Assembly: GCF_027409185.1 (NCBI RefSeq) | Contig: NC_084469.1 | Coordinates: 30,122,293-30,186,292, forward strand | DNA: 64,000 nucleotides | Direction of reading: 5' to 3' | Origin: Cynocephalus volans | Taxonomy: Eukaryota > Chordata > Mammalia > Dermoptera > Cynocephalidae | In this document: piece after piece, positions 11,158-21,338 of the stretch | Layout: the number at the start of each line of letters is the position of its first letter | Position numbering within the stretch: the first letter of the stretch is position 1 | Notes under the pieces: model-generated | Told to the model about the DNA's origin: nothing | Databases searched by the model: none | What the model saw: only the letters and a program-made list of their open reading frames with translations | Translations under genes and position numbers: made by a program

Positions 11158-12084
11158 TTATGAGAAGATTCTCTTGCTGAAGAGTTTCCGCAGGGCAGCC
11201 TTCATGTCTCGGTTTCTCAGACTATAGATGAAAGGATTTAACATTGGTGTCATTGCGATGTACATCACAGTAATCACTGCATCTTTTAGGCTGTACCTAG
11301 TCAGAGGGCGTAAATACGTGCCCATGATTGTCCCATAATACAAAGAAACAACTGTGAGGTGGGAACCACAGGTGGAGAAGGCTATGAGCACAGCTTTAGT
11401 GGATGGAACCTGTAGGACCGTGGAAAAGACCCGAACATAGGAGATAATGATGCATAGTAATGGCACAGAGAAGACACCAACCCCTAGGTACATCATCTTC
11501 ACATTAAAGTGAATATCAGAACAGGACAGCTTGAGCAAAGAAGCAAGGTCACAGTAGAAGTTGGTCACTTCCTTGTTGCCACAAAAGGACAGGCCAGCTG
11601 TGAGGAGAGTGTGGGGGAGGGAATTGGTGATTCCAGCCACCCAAGACCCAACAATTAGCAGAACACAAGATTTCGGACTCACAATTGTTGTATAGTGAAG
11701 TGGGCGGCTGATGGCCACAGCTCGATCATATGCCATCACAGCCAAGATATAGCTGTCTATGTTACCCATGGCAAGCATGAAACACATCTGTGTTAGGCAT
11801 CCCCCAAAGGAGATGGATTTGTTGCCTAAGAGATGGTTAGCCAGCATCTTAGGGATGGTTACAGATGAGAAGAAGACGTCCACCAAGGAGAGGTTGGCAA
11901 GGAAAAAATACATGGGGATGTGAAGGCGAACGTCAGAGTGAATGGCTAAGATGACAAGCAGGTTTCCAATCAATGTGACGGGGTAAATGACCAGGAAGAG
12001 GATGAAGAAATATTCTTGTTCCTGCTGACTATTAACTCCCAGGAGGATGAATTCCAGGGGCGATGACTGATTTACTTCTCCCAT
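11158..12084 (-). CDS. Olfactory receptor, OR1A-like (gene A)
   Basis: This is an intact 308-residue class II olfactory receptor, the usual length. Such proteins are odorant-binding 7-TM GPCRs in olfactory neuron cilia that signal through Golf and adenylyl cyclase. Visible landmarks are an N-glycosylation site NQS (5-7), GN in TM1 (40-41), PMYFFLANLSLVD (57-69), C96 paired with C178 of loop 2, MAYDRAVAI (117-125), SY in TM5 (215-216), FSTCGSHLTVV in TM6, and PMLNPFIYSLRNRDMK in TM7 and helix 8 (280-295). I assign subfamily 1A from the overall sequence; the orthologue (1A1 or 1A2) is not resolvable here. The start fits because a pyrimidine tract and AG lie seven bases upstream, and OR coding exons commonly begin just after an acceptor. 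One oddity is residue 234: isoleucine replaces the near-invariant lysine of the KAFSTC motif. The paralogue is gene B at 41,395, which is about 87% identical. Confidence 0.97.
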   Translation of the reverse strand: MGEVNQSSPLEFILLGVNSQQEQEYFFILFLVIYPVTLIGNLLVILAIHSDVRLHIPMYFFLANLSLVDVFFSSVTIPKMLANHLLGNKSISFGGCLTQMCFMLAMGNIDSYILAVMAYDRAVAISRPLHYTTIVSPKSCVLLIVGSWVAGITNSLPHTLLTAGLSFCGNKEVTNFYCDLASLLKLSCSDIHFNVKMMYLGVGVFSVPLLCIIISYVRVFSTVLQVPSTKAVLIAFSTCGSHLTVVSLYYGTIMGTYLRPLTRYSLKDAVITVMYIAMTPMLNPFIYSLRNRDMKAALRKLFSKRIFS

Positions 12085-12112
12085 GGATTCTCTAGCAGGA
12101 AAGGGAGAGGAA
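12085..12112 (-). promoter_or_regulatory. Probable 3' splice acceptor before OR gene A
   Basis: On the minus strand, CCTCTCCCTTTCCTGCTAG is followed by AGAATCC and the ATG. A pyrimidine tract ending in TAG seven bases before the start fits the common OR layout, in which one or more 5' non-coding exons splice next to the coding exon. The upstream exon and promoter could not be located. Confidence 0.6.
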
Positions 12113-14600
12113 TCCAGAATTATTAGTGAATTACTGTGTGCAATGATATTCCTTATCCACCACTTTTGACTCTAGGATTCAGATACATCTATACCTGGGT
12201 TTGCTAAATCCACAGAGAGGCATTACTTGTAGAAAACACCTGTTGGTGTGTGAAACGAGTTAAAAGCCCTGGATACTAAGGTCTGAGCGGGCGATCCATT
12301 AATCAGAGGTGCCCATCCTCTCCAAACTCAGCTCTACCACCCAATCACCTAGGACTTAATTATCTAACTTTTATTTTTATAATCTATGTGCTATACACTT
12401 TGGTAGGTCTCATGGAAAAATCATAAATACTTGACAATATAGTTTATTCATCTATTTATTCAATGAAAAGACATTGTCCATGCTCTCGAGGACCTTACAA
12501 CGTAATAGAGATGCCAGAATCACACACTAATCTTATTACACATGATAAGGAAAGGACAGTATTTTGAAGTTTCTGAGATAACACTCCTGCACAAAGAATG
12601 TGTAGTGCAAGAGCACTCTGGAAAATTAGATGCATTCTAGTGACCAGACTCAGAGGGATCCCAGAAGCCAGGAGGTAACAGGTATCTACACTGCCATTAG
12701 AAGATGATAAATGACAAAGAGCACTGGGGTTAGATCCTAGCAAAACAAATGCAGTAAATTCCCTCCCCAGGTTTCCCATTTTCAAAGTAGACTTAAAACG
12801 TCTCCTTAAATAGGTTTTATCTATTTCCAACACTTAAATATATGTAATCTAATGTTTCCCTCTTCCATCCTCTCTTCATTTTCTTCACCACTTTTTTCGG
12901 TGACTCCACCTACTCCCTCGTGGCTTCAATCACAGCTTAACAGACTTTCAAATCTATAATCTGCAGGCTCAATTTCTTTTCCTCATCTTTCCACACTCAG
13001 TCATCCTGTCAACTTGTCTGACCAGACCCCATTCACTGCAAATTCAACCTAAGAAGATAGCAAAATTTTTTGGGGGGTGGGGTGGGGGAGGAAAATTATA
13101 TCTTGTGTATGTTTATATCAGTCAGAGAGATGATTGTGGAGTATCAGTCATTATTTGTACCAATAAGGTTTCACTGAATATTTCTTGAGTCAAATCTAGG
13201 TATATTTCTTTTGTTCCCCACATCCTGGATGCCAACAAGCACAATCACTAAGTTTACCCCTCACCTGTGAATCTGATCCTGTGGATTCTTCATTTGAAAT
13301 TCTTGTTATATTACTCAACCTTTCTACTTAATGTCTCAGTGCTCTAGCTTAGACCATCATTATTTTCTACCTGAACTCTTGTGATGGTTCCTTAACTGCT
13401 TCATTATAGGTCCCCCCTTCTCTGATCTATCTTGTCCTGATTATGCCAGAGAGTTCCACTCCAATCCACATTATTCTCTTTTGACTGGTCGTTCAGCTAA
13501 GCTACATTTGTCAGCCTCCCTTGCACTATAGTTGGCTCATGTGACTGAATTCTAATCAATCCATATGTGTGTTGCAGTTCTGGGCTTCGTCTGCATTATT
13601 GTTCTCTTTTTGCAAACTGGATGTAAATGGCATCCGGGAGAGTGAATGGAATAGTGGAGTCACATGATGGAATGAGCCTGTGTCCCTAATTCTGTACATC
13701 CAGGACAGCCACTTAGCACCAAGAAGATACACTGGTACTGTTCCATAGCAGACAATCAACATCTTACTTTGTTTAAGCAATTGCACATTTTGAGATCCAT
13801 TTGTTACTATGCTCCAAGATATCCTAGGTAATTCACTAACTTTTTAATCAATCTCTAGTCAAGAATTAATTAAATTTATAATTAATTCAATCACAATACT
13901 CAGTGTCTCCTATGTTATACATGGGAATTCTATACTAGGCATGGAGGATGCAGACCTAATTGTCTTACTTAGAATGTCTTACAAATATGATGTGCTGTTT
14001 TTCTTTTTATCTTTGTTCCTAAAGGAATAAGACTTTTTCTCTTGAAATGCCTTTTCCCATCTTCCCTCAGAATCATTATAATTCATGATTGAGAGCATTC
14101 ATTAAAGCTGGAGTGCTCACTGACTATGGTGAGTTCACTAAAGCTGGAGGGCTCAGAGATTACGGTATGGAAGTGGAAGATTTGAAGGAGGGCTCTCGGT
14201 AGCATGATTGACTAAGCTGATGTTGACATGTGCCATTCCTGTTAAAACATATAGCAATTCTCGATACATTGTAAACATAAAATAAACAATGCACATAGCC
14301 AACCCTAAAAGAAGGAAATGGGAATACCTATGCATGACAAATAAAAACAAAACCTGAAGAATTGTAAGTTATAGCTAAAGCAATGGGGACTTCTTGGGGT
14401 TTCCAACCAGGAATAAGGAGCTAATAATGTCTGGAGTTTGGGGTATATTAATGACCTTTGTAAAGGAGATGTGGCCATAGATCCACATGAAGCAGGGAGC
14501 TTAATTTCAGCCCTTGTATAAACACTTGAAGTGTTATCATATTTGAAAAGAGGAGTAGAAAAAAATTTGCTATATAAAAATTGGAGAGGAAAGAAGAAAA
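12113..14600. other. Non-coding DNA upstream of OR gene A
   Basis: No gene is supported here. Parts align with 42,360-43,850 upstream of gene B. The untranscribed OR promoter or 5' exons may lie in this stretch. At 13,070-13,091 there is a G-run cluster (six, four and five G runs). Short open frames are not shared with the paralogous block. Confidence 0.6.
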
Positions 14601-16440
14601 TTCAAATAAAATGTGGTTATCTATGAAGAAAATCCTAGGGCATCTCTAGAAAATCCAAGTTATTTCAGCAAGTTTGTTAGATATAAATCAATATTAAATT
14701 ATCAATGTTGTAGTTTTACTTAGTAACAAAATACTAAAAATTATATTTAAAAAAAGACTCACCATTCTCAGTAGGAAGACAAATTTTAAGAAATCTAGAA
14801 ATAATTCTCTCAAAAGAGATCTAAGACTAGATTCAAAAACTACAGAATTTTACTGAATGATGAATATAGTTCGTACAAAAATGAGGGGATAGTAATGTTA
14901 ATGGAGATTCAATGTGGTAAAAATGTCAGTTCTCCTCTAATTAACCTATGAGTTCATTGTAATCCCTATCAAAATGCCACAGCTTTCTTTTAAAAATAGA
15001 ACAAAAAAACAAGAACAGCAAACAAAGAAAAAACCAAATGAAGCCAAATAATCTGATTTAAAAATGGCCAAAAATCTGAATTGGCATTTTTTTAAGGGAG
15101 ATATGCACAGGGCAACAGGTATATAAAAAGGTGCTCATCATGACTAATTATAAGGTAAATGCATATCAAAACTGCAATGAGCTATCACCTTATGACTTTG
15201 GACACCTTGAAAAAATTTTGTCAATTAAATATTTCAAAATAAAACTATATAAATTAAAAAAATAGACAAGAAATGGTTGGAATTACTGTCTAGTGAAGAG
15301 TGATTTGAAATTTGGATACTCATATATATTTAAAAAATAGAGAGAAATAATTCCAGAAGGATTAATTGTTAAAAGCAAAACTTTAAAGACTGTAGAAGAA
15401 AATATGTTTTTGTCATCAGGGTAGGAATTGATTTCTCAAACCAGGCAGAAAACATCCAAAATGTAAGAGAAAATATTGTAAAATTTCAGTACTTTATATT
15501 TAAAACATTTGTATGAAAAATACACCATAAAGAAAGGAGGAAAGAGACGTCATGGACTAGAAGAAGTATCTACTGCAAAAATACTCAATAAAGGTTTAGT
15601 ATTCAGAATACTTAAGAGTTCTAAGAAAAATATAAAAAATATTATATTTCAGTAGGAAATAATGGGCACCAGGCTTGAATAGGCAAGCTGTAGAAGAGGA
15701 AACTGGTGTGGATAACAACACAAAGAAACGATGTCCAACTAAATTCAAAAAAGAATAATTTAATGTCCTTCATCTTGGAGTAAGTGTAAGTCTGACAATT
15801 TCAAGTGTAAGGAAAGAAATACAAAAATTAGTATTATCATTTGGAAAAAAAATAATCCCATTGCTAGAAGAGATGAAAATTCTTACACTTCTGACTCAGC
15901 AATTTCACTTCTAGATTTCACCCTTGGGAAACTCTAGCATATGTTTCCAAGAAGACATTCACAGTTATGCATATTGTCATAGGGAAACCTTAAAAATGGA
16001 CATGTAAATTGTGCTATTTTCTCATTAAAAAGAGTTCTGTAAAATAGTTAAAATAAACGTATTCACATGGAATATTAAAGAAAACTATACTGTGATGGGA
16101 AAAAGCAAGTTGCTGGAAGATTTATGTCGTATCACATAACATATGGAAATTTTAATACATAAACAACACATGCCTGTGTAGTAAAAATTTAAATTCTCTA
16201 AATTATACTCCCCACTGTAGAATAGTGGACATATCTGGGATGAGAGGGGAAAACATAAGATTTTGGAAGGGAATAAAGAGTTACAAGTATATCTGTAATA
16301 TTTATTTTTTAAAAAATTTGGAGCAAATACGACCCAATGTTCCATTTGTTAAGCCTAGAAGATGAGTTTTTGTTACTTATTTTCTTTATCTTCCTGATTT
16401 TTAACATCATCGTAATAAAACATTTAAATTTAATGTAAAG
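14600..16440 (+). mobile_element. Very old L1 remnant (shared with block gamma)
   Basis: A-rich plus-strand sequence has decayed ORF2 landmarks such as 'atgtggtaaaaatgtcagttctcc', 'cattgtaatccctatcaaaatg' and 'aatgcatatcaaaactgcaatg'. It aligns with 43,850-44,220 and 46,000-47,700 of block gamma, so it predates the block duplication. No usable reading frame remains. Confidence 0.65.
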
Positions 16441-18640
16441 ATTTCAGAGTCTTGGTGATAACTGGGTTCAGAGTGTGGCTATGAATCTGAGTGGCTAAAA
16501 CCCACGTTTCACCGAAGGACGGAGATAGAGCGCTCCTTGTGAAGATGCTGAGCGTAATTGAAAGTTAATTTACACGGGAGAGAGGGAGCCAGGGGCCATA
16601 TATCATGATGAGGGGAAAATGGTATGGAAAACAGTTTCAGGTTAGAGGAAGAGAAATAGTAGGTGGATGCAAGTAGAGATTGTCTTTAGCGCTGTTTACG
16701 AACATTATTTAATCGTCCAGTACTACTCCTCCCAGCTCAGTCGCTGTGTGTCCACCTGCTCTTTGACCCAGTGGTGATCTCCAGTCTCCTACCCTCTACA
16801 TCACATTCCAGGTAGCCTGCCCCGTTCTAGCACTTTCATTCCTCCCCAGCCTGCACTCCATGGTCATGCCGCCTTCCAACCAAACCTTAATCCAAAAACA
16901 ACCTGCCCATGTTTTCACTTCTTCTTCCCAAGTAGCCGAGGCATAGAGGAGAAGCCACTCAAAGTTAGGGCTTGAATTCACGATGCTTGATTTCATTTAA
17001 ACCCTCCACACGCTTCAGTGGGTCTCCCTCTCTCCATTATCCATGGAGGTCCATCAAAACCTTTGCCTGTCCACAAATTCACCAAAACACTCTACATTAA
17101 AACTCTCCCAGAATGTGGTGCTGATAACACCAAGGTGAAGGGTTTGGATTCCATAACAGCCAGCAGCCCCCAGACCAACAACAAACAAACAACAGAAGAA
17201 GAACTCTCCCAGAAACCTGGGTGTTACTTCCCTCTTTACTGAGAACTTTAAACTCATAAGGAGGATTTCCTCAATATTCTCATTTCATGTCATTTCAATA
17301 CCTACCTCCATTTTGTTCCTTTATCCCTTCAGTCACGGAAGAAAAGTATGCATACATCCAGTGTCCTGACTCTGCTCTGCATCCTCAGTTATATTGTTCC
17401 ATCAGTTCTTTCAGCTGCAGTGTTTTCTTTCCCCAATATCTACCTCAACACCAGCTCTTTCCCATTAACTGGCAAACCTATTATAGTCTCATTAGTGATT
17501 CATGGATCTTTCTCAATCTTGTAACTCCTTCTAGCTACCACCCCATTTCTTACCTATGTTCTTCTTTCCTCAGCCAGGCATCTTTACACTGTATGCAAAT
17601 TATATTTATTTTATGCAAATATAATTGTGTCTCTTTAAAATGACTCACTATTTACCTATCACCTAATCGATAAAGGGCAAGTTCTTCATCATGAAAAAAC
17701 CTCAAGGACAAGAAGTTCAGACTAAGGATGGTAACTTGAGACAAAAATGTGTCTTTATCATGAGCTGAGGATACAAGCAGGAGGAAATCCTGGGAAAGAA
17801 GTTTGGATTTTTACTGGGAAGAATTTTGAACCAAGGCAAGAACTTTGTTACGTAAGGACTAAGAATAAGTATGTTGCATGTGGGTTGCACTAACACTTTC
17901 TAGTCATGGATATAGGCAAACTTTTTCTTTTTGTAGTGTACACCTAGATATTTGGGCATACAAATTAAATGATTGATCAATAGGGCAACAGTTTGAATGA
18001 CAATCTGGTGGAAGGACAACTCCAATGTGATTAAATAAAAAAGAATTAAAGAATGTAAGAAAAGGAGCATTAGAGAAGGAGAAGCAGTTTCTATAATCCG
18101 TGAGGGAAGTAGAGAAACCTGGAACCAGAGGAGGGAGGTTTCCGAACAAAGGGATGGAGGACAGAGATCCACAGTGCCAGATATAAGGAAGTTGTTAGGG
18201 GAATGACAATGACTTCTGAAATCCCGGAGGAAGAGGTAAAAAGACCCTTCCACCTCCAGGAAGAGGAGCCAGGAGAGGCATGTACATGAATGCCAAAGAA
18301 ATAGGAAGAGCTGCCCAAGCTGCTACGATACTCTTCCTAGAAGTGACTGTGCTCTGAGTATCTGTCACATGAGTGTGATGGTGCTGACATAGTTTTTCAT
18401 GGACAGAAGAGGCCAAACCCTTCCCCTTGGCATCAGGGGCAGCAGACAAGGCAAAGGACACATCCTTGGAGGGTTTGAGACTCCCTGATAGTTCATCAGT
18501 GCTTTGAAAATGAAATAACATAATTTTGTGAAAGGACCCATTAGCATGGACCATTGAATGTGGGAGTGGAAGGTGGGTTTGTAGCTCCTCTGTAAGACAG
18601 TACGCTTGTGTGAGTAACGTGTTTACACTCACACACACAC
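16440..18640. other. Non-coding DNA shared with block gamma
   Basis: This stretch is collinear with 47,700-49,790. The 16,800-17,700 part (pyrimidine-rich, with 'ctctttaaaatgactcacta' near its end) looks like an old LINE-type remnant that I could not name. A young SINE sits at 17,114. A CA-rich tract at 18,629-18,662 marks the left edge of the young duplication arm. Confidence 0.5.
17114..17201 (+). mobile_element. tRNA-Ile-like SINE (CYN-like), 5'-truncated
   Basis: The body reads GGTGCTGATAACACCAAGG, then AAGGGTTTGGATTCC, which is the anticodon-arm and B-box half of a tRNA-Ile-derived SINE. An A-rich tail follows. The 13-bp direct repeat AACTCTCCCAGAA at 17,101-17,113 and 17,202-17,214 is a clean target-site duplication. 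Block gamma has the empty site near 48,260 ('catcaaaactcccagacacc'), so the SINE arrived after the blocks split. Confidence 0.88.
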
Positions 18641-18845
18641 ACCTGTGAACACACACACACACAATCAAACTTCAGTAGGTGGCGAGAACTTGGGACTGAG
18701 TAACCAATTCGCAACTACTCTTCCTAATCCTGTTCTCATGGACAAGAGCTCAAGGAAAAGCACGATCAGAAAGGGAAGATCCTCTCTTCCTCTCTGTCTC
18801 TGTTTTGTGTATCTGATTTTGAGACGTCAGTCCTGGAGTTAAGTC

Positions 18846-19005
18846 CAGGATTGAGACCTAGTTTTGCTACGATCTCTCTGTATGACTTTTGGCAATTCAA
18901 TTTACCATTTTTTAAATCTGATCAAATGACAAAAGAATTCTACTTACCCCTTGGGTGTTTTGTGAGAGTCAAAGGAGATAATGTGTGTAGTGCAGTTGCT
19001 GGCTG
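18846..19005 (+). repeat. MIR SINE
   Basis: This is the same insertion as at 195-365, with the same order of landmarks. Confidence 0.75.
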
Positions 19006-20369
19006 TCTATCCCTGATGTTGCTGCCATGAAGACTTTCTTCTCCAGCATCCACAGCCCAGGGGAGTCAGCTTGGATCTTATCGAAAATGGTCCTCTTCCT
19101 ACGGCTTTCCCTCTTCCTTTACAAATGGGAAGTTTACAGCCAGCTGGTCTAGTACCTGGTAGCATTCCTTTTTGGGGGCAGACATGCTGGGACAGGTTCC
19201 TATTCCCCTATTGCTAAGGCAGAAGAGAGACAGTATTGGGATGGTTTGTAAGCAGGAGCCCCAAGTTTCCTGACTGGGGAGCAGAAAGGGCAAAAGGGGG
19301 TATCGTGGATAGAGCTGAGAGATGAGTCCAGGTTCCTCCTCAAGACAGCAGAGTGGGTCGCAGCATAAAGAAAACTTGGAATTAATTACTCACCAGGTTA
19401 TAAAGTGTCCTGAAACATGATTCCCTCAGGTCTTTATTCAGGCCAAAGTCAGAGTAATTGTTGAGACTCATTGTCCTACTCCTTCAGCTATGCCCTGAGG
19501 GGACACGGTGGCTCTCATGAGTTGTCTTTCCCAGCAGGACAGTTGAGCGAGAGCGTTTCCTGGACAGTGTGTCTCTAGGGTGGGAGCTCTGGGCTGACCG
19601 ATTTCATCCTCTTTGCTGGAAGGCGGGCCCTTCTGTGCTGTTCAGCACAAACTGGGAAGCATCCCTTGGGACATGCAAGGACGATGGTACAATGGAGCTC
19701 CTGATCTGTCTTCAAGCCCACACTGAAGCCTTTCAGGTTTTAAGTGTGGCAAAGAAGAAGAATTATAGTTGATCTTTTTCCTAGGATTTGACTTGAAGGG
19801 TGTTAGGGTGGGATTTATACTTTCCTTTATGTAGCATGCTGAGGGTAGGTCTCCCAATTTTTTAGATTGTAAGAGATGAAAAGGGTGTAGATGTTCTCTA
19901 GTCCACTTTATTTATTTTTATTTTATTGTATTTCTGACTCTGTATATGTTTATTTTCTTATTAACTTTTATCTTTAATTCTCGGCTGCTGTTTCAATACA
20001 CTGAGGTAGCCATAATTTCTAAATCAAAAATACATATAAATATCTGGAATCTTTTTTTTAAGTTTGGACTTGTGAGTGTGAAGGCAGTTGCAATATTCTA
20101 AAATTTAAATCAGAATTTATCGTGTTTCATCATCTTTACCGAAAACAATAAAATTACATAGCCCTGGGATTTGTCTAGAGATATACATATGCTTGTAATA
20201 CTTTATGAAGCATGAGGGTACTTCAAAAAGTTCATGGAAAACTAGAATTAAAAGATACTATTCTAGTCCACTCTATGGCTCACTTTTAACAACAGCTCTT
20301 ATTAGTGCTCATGACTCTGTGATTTGGTGCCTCCTGTGAGAAGAGGTCACTGCCTGCTGGAGAGGGCGA

Positions 20370-20605
20370 AGATGCAGACTATGAGCTCTGGGTCGGTGAG
20401 TCCTGGATCTGCCACTTATTGGCTGTAACTGAACTTACACAGTTATTTAACTCACTCATTTGTAAAATGGGAATAATAATGAAAATAATAGCAACAGTGA
20501 CCTCCTCATAAAGTTGTTAGGAGGATGCAGTAAGTTAATATCCAAAAATCCTTAAAACTGAGCCTGGCACATAGCACATAGTAAAGGTTAACTGCTATTT
20601 TTCTA
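20370..20605 (+). repeat. MIR SINE
   Basis: This is the same insertion as at 1,725-1,962, with 'gagcctggcacatagcacat' intact. Confidence 0.88.
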
Positions 20606-20844
20606 ACACCTACACTAGTCATGGAATTGCTGGGCATCTCTTACAATTCTTCAGACTCTGCACATGGCAGGTGTTGACACCACTTCTTTTGAATTGCATT
20701 TTCCTCTAGATATGTTTCAGGTCACACCACCCTATTGCTCTGTTCCTAATTGCCCTGTGTTCAGATCATGCTCCAGGATCCAGGACGCGGATTTCCCAGA
20801 CATAGATACAAAGATATCCCCGGATAAGTATCTTCTTCCTAGTA

Positions 20845-21338
20845 CACCGGTCCCCCCACTTATCCGTGGTTTTGCTTTCCATGGTTTCAGTTACCCACGA
20901 TCAATTGTGGTCCAAAATATTCAATTGAAAATTCCAGAAAAAGACAATTCATAAGTTTTAAATTGCTTGCTGTTCTGAACAGCATGATGAAATCTCACAT
21001 TGTCCCATTCTGTCCCTTTGTCCAGCCTATCCACACTCCACCCATTCCTCCCTTAGTTGACCTTTTGGTTAACAGACTGACTGTCATGGATCGCAATGCT
21101 GTGTTCAGGTAACCCTTACTTAACAATGACTCCCAAGTGCAACAGTAGCGATGCTGGCATTTCAGGTATGCCAGAGAGAAACCATAAAGTGCTTCCATTA
21201 AGTCAAAAGATGAAAGTTATTATAGGTGTGTATAGAAGGAAAAAACATAGTATGTATAGGGTTCAGTACTATCCAAGATTTCAGGCGTCCTTGGGGGTCT
21301 TGGAACATATCCCTCGTGGGTAGGAAGGGACTACTCTG
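20845..21338 (+). mobile_element. Tigger-type DNA transposon, internally deleted (beta copy)
   Basis: This is the duplicate of the element at 2,197-2,690, with the same terminal repeats and the same retained transposase N-terminus. Identical internal deletion ends show that it was already shortened before the young duplication. Confidence 0.8.

Noticed and set aside
17114-17201. A possible true tRNA-Ile gene.
   Set aside because: The A-box half is missing, the acceptor arm cannot pair, and target-site duplications and an A-rich tail show a SINE.
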